A stretch of 64,000 bases of DNA from Pseudomonas sp. 14P_8.1_Bac3 (GCF_025466085.1 NZ_JANLOD010000006.1:1-64000); one strand, 5' to 3'. Positions 1 through 9,224 are shown, counted from the stretch's first letter. Notes: generated by a model not told the origin, from the sequence alone. Translations and numbers: made by a program.

Positions 1-60
1 AGGGATTGAAGCGATCCGGGAATGATCGGTTGCCGTCAGGCCGCCACTGCGAACAGAGCG

Positions 61-981
61 TCAGCCGGCTATCGGCAAAGGCTTCGACATGAATTCATTG
101 ATCCGCGAGCGCAGCCAGCGCTCCGCCGGATCGTTGTCGTGCACGCCGCTCCAGGCCATCGACAATTGCGCCGCTTCGATCGGAAACGGCGGGTCTTCGG
201 CGCGCAGCGCACAGCCCTCGACCAGCGCGCACGCGGCGTAATCCGGAACGGTGGCGATCATTTCGGTGCCCGCGAGCAAGGCGCGCAAGCCGCTGAACTG
301 CGGCACGCCCAGGACCACGCGGCGGCTGCGGCCGACCTTGGCCAGGTCGAGATCGATGTTGCCGCTCAGGTCCCCGGAGAACGACACCATGGCATGGGGC
401 CGCTCGCAATATTCGTCGAGGGTCAGGGTCCCCGGCCGTTTGTCCCCGCGCAAGACCTTGCAGGGGATGTCGCGCAACTTCTTGCACTTGGCATTCGCCG
501 GCAACTCCGTGGTGTAGCTCACCCCCACGGAAATTTCCCCCGAGGCGAGCAAGGCCGGCATCAGCAGGTAGTTGGCGCGACGCACCACCACGACGATCCC
601 CGGCGCTTCCTCCTGCAATTGCCGCAGCAACGGCGGAAACAAGCCGAACTCGGCGTCGTCCGACAGGCCGATGCGGAACACATCGCAACTGGTGGTCGGG
701 TCGAATTCCTTGGCGCGGCTGACCGCCCCGGAAATCACATCCATCGCCGGTTGCAGCTCCTTGAGAATCGCCAGTGCCCGCGCCGTCGGCTCCATGCCCC
801 GGCCGTTGCGCAGCAGCAGCGGATCATCGAACAAATCGCGCAAGCGACCGAGGGCCGCGCTGACCGCCGGTTGGCCCATGAACAGTTTTTCAGCGACTCG
901 GGTCAGGTTTTTTTCGAACATCAAGGCCTCGAAAATCACCAACAGGTTCATGTCGACGCGGCGCAGATCGTTACGGTTCAT
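61..981 (-). CDS. LysR-family transcriptional regulator
   Basis: Predicted DNA-binding regulator of about 306 residues, the usual LysR length. The N-terminal winged HTH (roughly residues 7-68) carries the typical LTRVAEKLFMGQPAVS recognition region, followed by a periplasmic-binding-protein-like effector domain. An upstream GTG at 987 is in frame, but AGGAG lies 8 nt before the ATG at 981 and only 2 nt before the GTG, so I chose the ATG. It is divergent from the AraC-type gene that starts at 1227. The layout resembles NodD/PcaQ-like LysR proteins, but the effector and target are unknown. Confidence 0.9.
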   Translation of the reverse strand: MNRNDLRRVDMNLLVIFEALMFEKNLTRVAEKLFMGQPAVSAALGRLRDLFDDPLLLRNGRGMEPTARALAILKELQPAMDVISGAVSRAKEFDPTTSCDVFRIGLSDDAEFGLFPPLLRQLQEEAPGIVVVVRRANYLLMPALLASGEISVGVSYTTELPANAKCKKLRDIPCKVLRGDKRPGTLTLDEYCERPHAMVSFSGDLSGNIDLDLAKVGRSRRVVLGVPQFSGLRALLAGTEMIATVPDYAACALVEGCALRAEDPPFPIEAAQLSMAWSGVHDNDPAERWLRSRINEFMSKPLPIAG

Positions 982-1154
982 AGGCACGGCTCCTGGGTGT
1001 GTGCATCGGACTTTACTCGATCAGCTGCACGTTGACCGCACAAGTGGCGATGCAAACGCCCGCCAAAGTAACACCGATTCTGCCCGTGTCCCTGCGTGGA
1101 AAATTGCAGCCATGTGCTGAATCAGAGCGGTTGTTCACCACCGCGCACCGACGG

Positions 1155-1174
1155 AATTAACAACGTTTAACTCG
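1155..1174 (+). promoter_or_regulatory. Shared 20-bp regulatory motif, copy 1
   Basis: AATTAACAACGTTTAACTCG lies about 50 bp upstream of the AraC-type gene at 1227. The identical 20 bp recurs in opposite orientation at 2464-2483, upstream of the flavodoxin-like gene, so each copy has the same orientation relative to the gene it precedes. The core is a near-palindrome centred on AACGTT. I infer an operator or activator site, possibly bound by the AraC protein between the two copies. Confidence 0.55.
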
Positions 1175-1226
1175 CCTGCCAGCGCCACGGGACCAAGAAT
1201 GAAGCTCACCGACACGGATATTCGTC

Positions 1227-1637
1227 ATGGCCCATTCTCAGCAAAACGCCGCCCGTACGGCTGTCACTGAAGCGCCGAAGAAGCACACGGGCGGCCTGAC
1301 CCCGTGGCGAGAAAACCTGGCCAAGCGGCTGATCCTCGAGCGGCTCGGGGAAACCATCGAAGTGACGGAACTGGCCAGTGCCTGCGCACTCTCGCGCAGC
1401 CATTTCTCCCGCGCGTTCAAGTGCAGCACGGGGCTGTCGCCACAGGACTGGATCCGCCAGCAACGCATCGACCGCGCCAAGCAGATGATCCGAAGCACCA
1501 ACCTGAGCCTCACGCAGATCAGCCTCGAATGTGGCTTCTGTGACCAGGCGCACTTCTGCCACATCTTCACCCGCAGCGAAGGCATCAATCCATTCGCCTG
1601 GCGCTGCCGCACGGTGCGCGCCCTGCCCCGCCTTTAG
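1227..1637 (+). CDS. Short AraC-family transcriptional regulator (DNA-binding domain only)
   Basis: A 136-residue protein that is almost entirely an AraC/XylS double HTH (about residues 30-130). The first HTH contains ELASACALSRSHFSRAFK and the second contains LSLTQISLECGFCDQAHFCHIF. There is no separate sensor domain, as in the SoxS/MarA-like size class, so activity may be set by its own expression level. It lies between copies of an identical 20-bp motif and is divergent from the LysR gene. The specific regulon is not known; control of the neighbouring flavodoxin-like gene is an inference. Confidence 0.88.
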   Translation: MAHSQQNAARTAVTEAPKKHTGGLTPWRENLAKRLILERLGETIEVTELASACALSRSHFSRAFKCSTGLSPQDWIRQQRIDRAKQMIRSTNLSLTQISLECGFCDQAHFCHIFTRSEGINPFAWRCRTVRALPRL

Positions 1638-1671
1638 CTGCCCGGCTTTTCAGCGATGGTGATCTTGCGGG

Positions 1672-1700
1672 CGCTATCGCCAGCAAGCCGGCTCCTACGG
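1672..1700. repeat. REP-type element (single)
   Basis: GCCAGCAAGCCGGCTCCTAC with flanking bases matches the Pseudomonas REP core found at several other places in this window. It sits between the convergent AraC and flavodoxin-like genes. Confidence 0.7.
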
Positions 1701-1718
1701 CTTGTGGACTGTCGGCAT

Positions 1719-2312
1719 TCAATGGCCAGCGGTGCCTGAAGACGACGGATGCCCCATGCGCTCGGCCAATCGCGCCACTCGCTCACCCAGTTGCGCGGCA
1801 GTGCAACGGTCTTCTGGGGGTGGTGCGAGGTCGGGAGACTGCTCGACATTCGATTGCGCCATGGCGCCAAGCGAGCTGCCCAAGCGATTCAATTGCCCAT
1901 CGAACAGGCCAGTGCCGGAGCGCGCCGGCAGCACATCGAGGCCGACCCAGATCATCGAATGCTGCGCGGCGAACACCGCCATTTGCAGCAGCGTGTTGAG
2001 TTTGTCGCCGCACAGGCAGCCGGAATTGGTGAAACCCGCCGCGAGCTTGTCGCGCCAGGGCTGGGCCAGGTAGAACGCCGCGGTGGCTTCCATGAATCCC
2101 TTGAAGCGGGCGGAGGCGCTGCCCATGTAGGTGGGCGCGCCGAAGATGATCGCGTCGGCGCTGTGCAAACGGTCCCAGTTCTGATCCACGTCCTCGACCG
2201 AAATCAGCAGGCAGGTGCTGCCCGGGTGCCGTTCCACGCCTTGGGCCACGGCTTCAGCCATGACCCGGGTGTGCCCGTAGCCACTGTGATAGACCACTAC
2301 CACGTTGCTCAT
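1719..2312 (-). CDS. Flavodoxin-like / WrbA-type NAD(P)H oxidoreductase
   Basis: A 197-residue cytoplasmic protein of the flavodoxin fold, predicted to bind FMN. It opens with the beta strand and phosphate-binding loop VVVVYHSGYGHTRVMAEAV. It continues with ADAIIFGAPTYMGS and the GFTNSGCLCGDKLNTL region typical of WrbA/KefF-like proteins. The frame extends to 2393, but the ATG at 2312 has GAGG 9 nt upstream and begins exactly at the first beta strand. The C-terminal tail (PPPEDRCTAAQLGERVARL) also fits the family. A 20-bp motif shared with the AraC promoter lies about 150 bp upstream. The likely role is quinone or electrophile reduction. Confidence 0.85.
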   Translation of the reverse strand: MSNVVVVYHSGYGHTRVMAEAVAQGVERHPGSTCLLISVEDVDQNWDRLHSADAIIFGAPTYMGSASARFKGFMEATAAFYLAQPWRDKLAAGFTNSGCLCGDKLNTLLQMAVFAAQHSMIWVGLDVLPARSGTGLFDGQLNRLGSSLGAMAQSNVEQSPDLAPPPEDRCTAAQLGERVARLAERMGHPSSSGTAGH

Positions 2313-2463
2313 TCCATCGTCCTCTTGACGAATAAATCCCTTTACAACAAGGCCAGTCGAGCGCGGCTCCTGCCAGACCAAGCCCGCTCCCACGAGATCT
2401 GCGTACCAGCCTGACCGATGGAAGTTGAAGCGTTAGAGTTTTGGGCGTAGACCAGACCCAGCA

Positions 2464-2483
2464 CGAGTTAAACGTTGTTAATT
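2464..2483 (-). promoter_or_regulatory. Shared 20-bp regulatory motif, copy 2
   Basis: This is the reverse complement of the motif at 1155-1174, identical over all 20 bp. It lies in the roughly 370-bp intergenic region between the flavodoxin-like gene (start 2312) and the regulator starting at 2683. The rest of that region holds only a weak partial REP near 2381-2396; I see no other gene in it. Confidence 0.55.
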
Positions 2484-2682
2484 TTCCCTGGCGCGCCAAA
2501 AGCCTCGGCGACGTCTTTAATGGTGTTGCAGCCAATAAACACGGAACTCATGCACTGAGACGGGAAACCCCCAGTCCGGCTGAATACCCAGGAGTCAGTC
2601 GGCGGCACATTGCGCTGATCGGCAAACCTGACGAATATGCGCGAAAGCCGCGTACCAGACGGCTGCAAGCAGGAGCGACGTT

Positions 2683-5487
2683 TTGACCCTTGACCCCGCA
2701 CAGGCCATCCATTTCGGCCCCTACCGGATCTATCCCGGACAACGTCTGATGATGGAGGCCGACCAGCCCCTGCGCCTGGGTCGGCGAGCCATGGACATTC
2801 TGCTGATCCTGCTGCAACACGCCGGGCAGGTGGTCAGCAAACAGCAACTGATTGCCGGGGTCTGGCCGAAAAGCGTTGTCGAAGACATCAACCTGCGGGT
2901 GCACATGGCGGCCTTGCGCAAGGCGCTGGGCGACGGCCAGAACGGACAGCGCTACATCGTCACCGTGGCGCAGCGCGGCTACAGTTTCGTCGCGCCGTAT
3001 TCGCTGGAGCACACCGAGCAACCGGCAGCGGATGCGGACCCAGCGCCCAGCGGCCACAATCTCCCCGTGCGTCGAACGCGGATGATCGGCCGTCAGTCCC
3101 TCGTCGACAGCCTGGTGGCCCAGTTGTCACGCCAGCGCTTCATTACCCTGATCGGCCCCGGCGGGATCGGCAAGACCACGGTGGCCCTGCGTGTCGCCGA
3201 GCAACTGATCGGGCACTATCGCGATGGCATTCGTCTGCTCGACCTGGCGCCGATCAACGACCCGTCGATGATCACAGCGCACCTCGCGACCTTGCTCGAA
3301 CTGTCGCTGCATGACGCCGAACCGATGGGCGGCCTCGCCGCGTTTTTGCGCGACCGGCAAATGCTGCTGGTGATCGACAACTGCGAGCACCTGCTCGACG
3401 CCGTCGCCCTGCTCAGCGAAAGCATTCTGCGTGCCGCACCGCTGGTGCACATTCTGGCCACTAGCCGCGAAAGCCTGCGGGCTGAAGGTGAATACGTTCA
3501 GCGTCTGGAGTCACTGGACCTGCCCCCGCCCATCGCGGTGCTCGACCGCGCCCAGGCCTTGACGTTTTCGGCCTTGCAGTTGTTTGTCGAACGAGCGATG
3601 GCCAGCCACGACAGTTTTGAATTGAGCGATGACGAACTGCCACTGGCGGTTGAGATCTGCCGGCGTCTGGACGGTATTCCGCTGGCCATCGAACTGGCAG
3701 CAGCGCAAGTCAGCGGCCTCGGCCTGAGCGGCCTGCTGACGCAACTGCAAGACAACCTTCGCCTGCTGACCCAGGACTGCAATACCCAGCTGGGCCGGCA
3801 CCAGACCCTGCGCGCCACGCTGGACTGGAGTTTTCAGCTGCTGAGTGCCTGCGAACAAACCTGTCTGCGCCGACTGGGCGTATTCCGGGGTGGCTTCACG
3901 CTGGAATCGGCCGCGGCGGTCATCGTCGGTGAACACATCGAACCCAGCGAGGTATTCGGCTCGATCACGCAACTGGTGGCCAAGTCGCTGCTGAACGTCG
4001 AAGTCGGCGACGAGGAAGTGTTCTACCGTCTGCTCGACACGACCCGAAGCTATGCCCTGGAAAAACTCGACCAGACCGCCGACCTGCCGGACACCCGGAT
4101 ACGGCACGCCGAACGTTGCCTGGCCTTGATGAATCAGGCTCAGCACGATTGGGAGCTGATCCCGACGGGCACCTGGATCGAGCGTTATGCCCGGGGCCTG
4201 GAAGACATTCGCGCAGCCCTTGATTGGGGGTTGAACGGGCAAGGGCCGCGGGCCCTGGCGATCCGCCTGACCGCGACCTCTACGCCGCTGTGGCAGGAAC
4301 TGTCGCTGCTCAAGGAGCACGGCGTCTACGTACGCAAGGCGCTGGCCCTGCTGGACATCGCGCCCGAGCCCTGCCCCAAGCTGCAAATAGCCCTGAAGCT
4401 GGCGCTCGGCAGCTCCTGCTATCACACCCAGGGCGGCACGGCGGAAACCATCGAAGCGTTCGTCAGCGCCAGGACCCTGGCCCGACAGTGCAACGACATC
4501 GCCGGCCAACTGCGAGCGGTGTCCGGGCACATGGCGGTCAACCTCAGTTGCGCCCATTATCAAATGGCTTTGGAGCAGAGCCAGCAATTCGACCGCCTGG
4601 GGTTGCACGGCGATGCGCTGTTATCCCTCAGCACCCACCGCCTGCGAGTGCTGGCGCTGCACTTTGCCGGGGACCAGTCACAAGCGCGGGTGAATGCCGA
4701 GCAGGTCTTGCAGCGCATGGCCCAAAGCGGCCACCTCAACCGTTTCACCCATGGTTTTGGCGTGCAGTACGACCAGAGCGTCGCGTCCCTGACGATTCTG
4801 GCACGCATTCTCTGGCTGCAAGGTCAGCCGGAACAGGCCTGGCGTACCGCGCGCCAAGCGTTGGACATCGCGATCCAGATCAACCATGGCACGTCCATCT
4901 GCTACACCCTGGCGCTGGCCGGTTGCCTGATCGCTCACTACAACGGCGATACCCGCACGGCGCGCGAACTCTTGCGCCTGCTGCTGGAACAAGCACAGAA
5001 ACACTCGGTGCTGCTGTTCTACACCTGGGCCCGACACTATGCGCAGGTGATCGACCGCGCCGAAGCGCACTTGCCGCTTCAGCCGGGCGTGGGGTTGATC
5101 AAGGACATCATGGTCACCCTGGACAGCGGTTTCGTCGACGACGCCTTGTTGCTACGGGCGGACACCGGCAGCGCAGGCTGGAGCACTGCGGAAATCCTCC
5201 GGGCCAGGGCGGATGCGCTGCGGGCTGAGGGTTGCCCGTTGAAAACAGAGGCCGCCGAGGCGGTGCTGATCCGCGCGTTGAACGTGGCGAAACATCAGGG
5301 CGCCCTGGCCTGGGAACTGCGCAGCGCCACCTCGCTGGCTCAGCTGTGGCAGCGCCAGGGTCGGCATCGGCAGGCCCACACGCTGCTGGCGCCGATCTAC
5401 AACCGTTTCACCGAAGGTTTTGCCATGCCGGACCTGAGGAAAGTCCGCCAGCTACTCGACGAGTTGCAGGGCCACCTGCCCACTTGA
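2683..5487 (+). CDS. Large winged-helix / STAND-type ATPase transcriptional regulator with TPR-like C-terminus
   Basis: A 934-residue regulator. Residues 10-105 form an OmpR/CadC-type winged helix ending in the wing RGYSFVAPY. An NB-ARC/AfsR-like ATPase follows, with Walker A GPGGIGKTT at 158-166 and Walker B LLVIDNCEH at 228-236. Residues from about 480 on are alpha-helical and look like TPR repeats. The start is TTG at 2683 with AGGAG 7 nt upstream; the next ATG would cut into the winged helix. Its 3' end overlaps the convergent paralogue by 36 bp. STAND proteins usually couple ligand sensing to DNA binding; the signal here is unknown. Confidence 0.88.
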   Translation: MTLDPAQAIHFGPYRIYPGQRLMMEADQPLRLGRRAMDILLILLQHAGQVVSKQQLIAGVWPKSVVEDINLRVHMAALRKALGDGQNGQRYIVTVAQRGYSFVAPYSLEHTEQPAADADPAPSGHNLPVRRTRMIGRQSLVDSLVAQLSRQRFITLIGPGGIGKTTVALRVAEQLIGHYRDGIRLLDLAPINDPSMITAHLATLLELSLHDAEPMGGLAAFLRDRQMLLVIDNCEHLLDAVALLSESILRAAPLVHILATSRESLRAEGEYVQRLESLDLPPPIAVLDRAQALTFSALQLFVERAMASHDSFELSDDELPLAVEICRRLDGIPLAIELAAAQVSGLGLSGLLTQLQDNLRLLTQDCNTQLGRHQTLRATLDWSFQLLSACEQTCLRRLGVFRGGFTLESAAAVIVGEHIEPSEVFGSITQLVAKSLLNVEVGDEEVFYRLLDTTRSYALEKLDQTADLPDTRIRHAERCLALMNQAQHDWELIPTGTWIERYARGLEDIRAALDWGLNGQGPRALAIRLTATSTPLWQELSLLKEHGVYVRKALALLDIAPEPCPKLQIALKLALGSSCYHTQGGTAETIEAFVSARTLARQCNDIAGQLRAVSGHMAVNLSCAHYQMALEQSQQFDRLGLHGDALLSLSTHRLRVLALHFAGDQSQARVNAEQVLQRMAQSGHLNRFTHGFGVQYDQSVASLTILARILWLQGQPEQAWRTARQALDIAIQINHGTSICYTLALAGCLIAHYNGDTRTARELLRLLLEQAQKHSVLLFYTWARHYAQVIDRAEAHLPLQPGVGLIKDIMVTLDSGFVDDALLLRADTGSAGWSTAEILRARADALRAEGCPLKTEAAEAVLIRALNVAKHQGALAWELRSATSLAQLWQRQGRHRQAHTLLAPIYNRFTEGFAMPDLRKVRQLLDELQGHLPT

Positions 5488-6936
5488 AGTCCAGCGCGTG
5501 CGGCTGACGTACTGGGCGTAGCGCCGCTCGACAGTGCGCAGCTCGCCGCTGTCTTCAAGTTTTTCCAGGGCGTAGGTGCGCGTGGTGTTGAGGAAGCGGT
5601 AGCGCGGCAGGCCACTGCCCTGCTCCCGTGACAGCAACGATTTGCGCACCAGGCTTTCCACCCCTTCAATCAGGCGTCCCGGCAGCAGCGCCGCGCAACC
5701 CAACACGCCCACCGCCGCGTCCAGCGTAAAGGCCTGTTTGAACACCGACAGGCGCTGCAACACGGTTTGCTCCGAGGGGCTCAGTTGCTGGTAGCTCCAG
5801 TCCAGCGCCGCCTTCAACGTCTGATGCCGTGGCACCGCAGTGCGCCGGCCCTGGGACAGCAGCTGGAAGCAGTTGTCGAGTTGCGCCTGCAAGCCGACCA
5901 GCCCCAGCGCATCGATCTGCACGGCGGCCAGCTCGATGGCCAATGGCAATCCGTCGAGGCGACGACAGACTTCGCGCACCACCTTGAGGTCTTGTTCGCG
6001 CAGCGCGAACCCCTGCTGACGGGTGCGCGCGCGACTGACAAACAGCTGCACCGCCGAATACCCCATCACCTCGGCCACACTGTGCAGTGCCGACGCTGGC
6101 GGCACCGCCAGCGGCGGTAGGTGCTGCACCGTTTCCCCTTGCGCTTGCAGCGGCTCGCGGCTGGTCACCAGCATCGACAGCCGCGGCGCCGATCCCAGCA
6201 ACTGTTCCACCAGTGACCGGCAGCGCGCGTGCAGGTGCTCGCAATTGTCCAGTACCAGCAATGCATGCCAGTTCGCCAAGGATGCCAGTGTCGAGCCAAC
6301 CTGAAGTTCCAGGACACGGATCACGTGATCGACCACTTGCTCGGGGTCATCGATCGCCGCCAGGTCCACCAGCCAGACGCCATCCCGATAATGCTGCAGG
6401 AGCAGTTCGGCCACGCGCAGCGCCACGGTGGTCTTGCCGATGCCGCCGGGACCGACCAGGGTCATGAGGCGCCGAACGGGCAATTGCCGGACCAGGCTGC
6501 CGACCAGGGAATCCCGACCGGTCACCGGAGTCAGCCGTGCCGGCAGATTGTGCTGATGTTTTTGCACGGTCTCGACCGAGACCCGCGTGCCCGCCGGGGC
6601 GTGCGCGACGGGGGCGATGAAGCTGTAACCGCGCTGCGGAACGTTGACGATGTAGCGCTGCCCGTTCTGCCCGTCGCCCAAGGCCCGACGCAGGGCGGCA
6701 ATGTGCACGCGCAGGTTGATTTCCTCGACCACCGACGTCGGCCATACCTGCGCGATCAGTTCGTCCTTCCTGACCACGGCGCCCGCGCGCTGGACCAGTA
6801 CCTGCAAGATGTCCAGGGCCCGCCCGCCCATGCGCAGCGGCCGGTCGCCGTCGAGGATCAGCCGTTGCTGCAGGTGGAACGCGTAGGGGCCGAATTGCAG
6901 CACCGCATCGCTGTGCAAATCTGTGACGCTGTTCAT
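5452..6936 (-). CDS. Winged-helix / STAND-type ATPase regulator, short paralogue
   Basis: A 494-residue paralogue of the 934-residue protein at 2683, near-identical through the winged helix (VVEEINLRVH, ALGDGQNGQRYIV, QRGYSF) and retaining Walker A GPGGIGKTT at 162-170 and LLVLDNCEH. It stops about where the long paralogue's TPR-like region begins, so it lacks the presumed sensor or scaffold part. A short inverted repeat, GCACGT-TC-ACGTGC, abuts the start codon (6937-6950) and could be an autoregulatory site. No strong ribosome-binding site is visible. It may be a natural short form or a C-terminal truncation. Confidence 0.85.
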   Translation of the reverse strand: MNSVTDLHSDAVLQFGPYAFHLQQRLILDGDRPLRMGGRALDILQVLVQRAGAVVRKDELIAQVWPTSVVEEINLRVHIAALRRALGDGQNGQRYIVNVPQRGYSFIAPVAHAPAGTRVSVETVQKHQHNLPARLTPVTGRDSLVGSLVRQLPVRRLMTLVGPGGIGKTTVALRVAELLLQHYRDGVWLVDLAAIDDPEQVVDHVIRVLELQVGSTLASLANWHALLVLDNCEHLHARCRSLVEQLLGSAPRLSMLVTSREPLQAQGETVQHLPPLAVPPASALHSVAEVMGYSAVQLFVSRARTRQQGFALREQDLKVVREVCRRLDGLPLAIELAAVQIDALGLVGLQAQLDNCFQLLSQGRRTAVPRHQTLKAALDWSYQQLSPSEQTVLQRLSVFKQAFTLDAAVGVLGCAALLPGRLIEGVESLVRKSLLSREQGSGLPRYRFLNTTRTYALEKLEDSGELRTVERRYAQYVSRTRWTSSGQVALQLVE

Positions 6937-7115
6937 GCACGTTCACGTGCGCAAACCCGGGGCGACTCAATGAATGCCATCATCCATCACGCGCCAGGCT
7001 CCCGCACCTCCATTGCAAAGAGTTCATCGGTAATCTTGGCAGGCCTTGGTGACGGAACAACTACCGCGAAGGGAGCGCCACAGCCATCTCGGTGCGCGCA
7101 ACGGACATGACGGCG

Positions 7116-8066
7116 CTAGCTGAACTGTTCGCGGTACTGAAGCGGGGTCAGGCCAATTTTCTCACCGAACAGAAAGCGCATGTGCCGGACACTGCCAAAG
7201 CCACTTTTGAAGGCCACGGTCTTGAGCGGCAACTCGCTGGTTTCCAACAGGCTTCTCGCGCGGTCGATGCGCGCGCTTTGCAGGAACTCCATTGGCGTCA
7301 TGTTCACTTCCCGGGCAAACACCCTGGCGAAATGCCGCGGGCTCATGGTTGCCAGGCTGGCCATGCGTTCGATGCTGAACCCTTCATCGAGGTGTTCGAG
7401 CACGTAGTTCTGCACGCGGGTTATCGGCGTTTCGTGAGGGGCCACCGTCGCCATCAAAGGACTGAATTGCGCCTGCCCGCCCTGCCGCTTCATCACCACC
7501 AGCAACACCTTGGCCACGTCCTGGGCGACTTTCTTGCCGTGGTCTTCGGCGACCACCGAGAGCGCGAGGTCGATGCCCGCCGTGACGCCGCCGGAAGTAA
7601 TGAGGTTGCGGTCCTGCACGTAAATCTGATCGGTCTCCACCGTTGCCTTCGGGAAGCCCTTGATGAGCCGTTCGGTGTAATGCCAGTGCGTGGTGACGCG
7701 ATATCCGTCGAGCAGGCCGGCATGCCCGAGCACGAAGGCACCGGTGCAGATCGAGCCGTAACGGTCGGCACGCTTGACCGCGTCCTTGAGCCAGCCGAGC
7801 AGCGGCGGATGTTTTTCGTTATAGGCACCAGGACCGCCGGGCACCAGCAGCAAGTCGTAGGCCTTGTCCGCCTGATCGATATGCACATCGGCGTGCACGT
7901 TGACGCCGTTGGAGGCACGCAGCGCGCCCTGCACGGTGCCAATGGTCGACAGTTGATAGTGATCGTCCGCCGGCAAATAACGATTGGCGATGGAAAACAC
8001 CTCCATCGGCCCGGCCATGTCGAGCAGGAGAAAGTCGGGGAACAGCACCATTGCCACGGTTTTCAT
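7116..8066 (-). CDS. GlxA-type AraC regulator with DJ-1/PfpI domain
   Basis: A 316-residue regulator with an N-terminal DJ-1/PfpI-like domain (about 1-175). This carries the nucleophile-elbow-like SICTGAFVLGHAG and the TSGGVTAGID region. An AraC double HTH occupies about 215-312, with FSIERMASLATMSPRHFARVF and LPLKTVAFKSGFGSVRHMRF. The architecture matches the GlxA/FtrA family (CdhR, GbdR, ArgR-like), which often controls amino-acid or quaternary-amine catabolism. No catabolic operon is adjacent, so the target is unknown. Confidence 0.9.
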   Translation of the reverse strand: MKTVAMVLFPDFLLLDMAGPMEVFSIANRYLPADDHYQLSTIGTVQGALRASNGVNVHADVHIDQADKAYDLLLVPGGPGAYNEKHPPLLGWLKDAVKRADRYGSICTGAFVLGHAGLLDGYRVTTHWHYTERLIKGFPKATVETDQIYVQDRNLITSGGVTAGIDLALSVVAEDHGKKVAQDVAKVLLVVMKRQGGQAQFSPLMATVAPHETPITRVQNYVLEHLDEGFSIERMASLATMSPRHFARVFAREVNMTPMEFLQSARIDRARSLLETSELPLKTVAFKSGFGSVRHMRFLFGEKIGLTPLQYREQFS

Positions 8067-8119
8067 GGGTTACACATCGCTGAAGTCAAAGAAGATCTAC
8101 CGGCTGACACAATCCTTCT

Positions 8120-8208
8120 GTGGGAGCGGGCTTGCTCGCGAAGGTGATGTGGCAGTCACTCATCTGGTTGGATGTGCCGCCGCCCTCGCGAGCAAGCCCG
8201 CTCCCACG
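8120..8208. repeat. REP doublet (inverted pair)
   Basis: TGGGAGCGGGCTTGCTCGCG at 8121-8140 is repeated as its exact reverse complement at 8187-8206, about 46 bp apart. This is the usual head-to-head REP pair. It lies between the GlxA-type gene and pirin, outside both coding regions. Confidence 0.85.
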
Positions 8209-8401
8209 GGGATTTGTGTCCGGCGCCTTGCATTATGGCCATATCCCCTATCGGCGTTAGAGAAGAATACGAAATTCGTCATAAATAATTGTCAACTCAA
8301 AAGGGACAGCATTTCAATTTCCATCTACTTATTGCATCAAACGATAAACATTAACCTTCTCCTCACTCGGACGAATCAACGTCCCCACAGGAGATTTCAT
8401 C

Positions 8402-9124
8402 ATGCTGACCCTTCGCAAAGCTTCCGATCGCGGCTTGGCCAACCACGGTTGGTTGAAGTCATTTCACACCTTCTCCTTCGCCAACTACCGCAACCCGAAA
8501 GAGCAGGGTTTTTCCGACCTGCTGGTGATCAATGATGACCGCGTCGCGGCCGGCAAAGGCTTTGGCCAGCACCCGCATCGCGACATGGAGATTTTTTCCT
8601 ATGTGCTCGAAGGCGCGCTGGAGCACAAAGACACGCTGGGCACCGGTTCGGTGATCCGCCCCGGTGACGTGCAATTGATGAGCGCCGGCAGCGGCGTGGC
8701 GCACAGCGAGTTCAATCACTCGGCCACCCGTGGCGTGCACTTCCTGCAAATCTGGATCGTGCCGGACGTCAGCGGGGCCAAACCGCGCTATCAGCAAGAG
8801 CATTTCAGCACCCAGAAAAAACGCGGACGCCTGCAACTGATCATCTCCCCCGAGGGCAAAAACGGCTCGCTGAAGGTGCGTCAGGATGCACGGGTGTATG
8901 CCGGGCTGATCGACGGCAAGGAAAGCGCCACGCTGGAACTGGCGGCCAATCGCTACGCCTACGTGCATGTTGCCCGTGGCAGCGTCGAACTCAACGGCCT
9001 GCAATTGAATGAAGGCGATGGTGTGCGGGTTCGGGATGAGCAGTTGCTGAGCTTGAGCAATGGCGTCGATGCGGAAGTGCTGGTGTTTGACCTGCGTCCG
9101 CAGGAACTGCCGGAAATGCCTTGA
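8402..9124 (+). CDS. Pirin family protein (bicupin, YhaK/YhhW-like)
   Basis: A 240-residue bicupin. The N-terminal cupin shows the metal-site motif HPHRDMEIFSYVLEG and further His residues in GSGVAHSEFNHS. The C-terminal cupin begins near residue 150. AGGAG lies 8 nt before the ATG. Pirins of this size include quercetinase-active YhaK/YhhW and redox-responsive regulators; the sequence does not decide between these roles. It is a single-gene unit followed by a perfect REP palindrome. Confidence 0.9.
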   Translation: MLTLRKASDRGLANHGWLKSFHTFSFANYRNPKEQGFSDLLVINDDRVAAGKGFGQHPHRDMEIFSYVLEGALEHKDTLGTGSVIRPGDVQLMSAGSGVAHSEFNHSATRGVHFLQIWIVPDVSGAKPRYQQEHFSTQKKRGRLQLIISPEGKNGSLKVRQDARVYAGLIDGKESATLELAANRYAYVHVARGSVELNGLQLNEGDGVRVRDEQLLSLSNGVDAEVLVFDLRPQELPEMP

Positions 9125-9143
9125 TGGATTGATGCACTGATTC

Positions 9144-9175
9144 CCTGTAGGAGCGAGCATGCTCGCTCCTACAGG
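9144..9175. repeat. REP palindrome, perfect 32 bp
   Basis: The two 16-bp halves are exact reverse complements (first half CCTGTAGGAGCGAGCA). It lies between the convergent pirin and LysR genes and its last bases run into the hexanucleotide repeat. Confidence 0.85.
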
Positions 9176-9218
9176 AACAGGAACAGGAACAGGAACAGGA
9201 ACAGGAACAGGAACAGGA
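9171..9218. repeat. Hexanucleotide tandem repeat (ACAGGA)8
   Basis: Eight uninterrupted copies of ACAGGA start inside the end of the REP palindrome and stop 6 bp before the stop codon of the LysR gene at 9225. The unit equals the last bases of the REP, so the array probably grew by slippage from it. A degenerate TCGGGA/TCAGGC continuation follows, the latter overlapping the LysR stop. Confidence 0.95.
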
Positions 9219-9224
9219 TCGGGA

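Noticed and set aside
2381..2396. Partial REP core before the flavodoxin-like gene
   Set aside because: Only CAAGCCCGCTCCCACG matches and no partner arm is clear.
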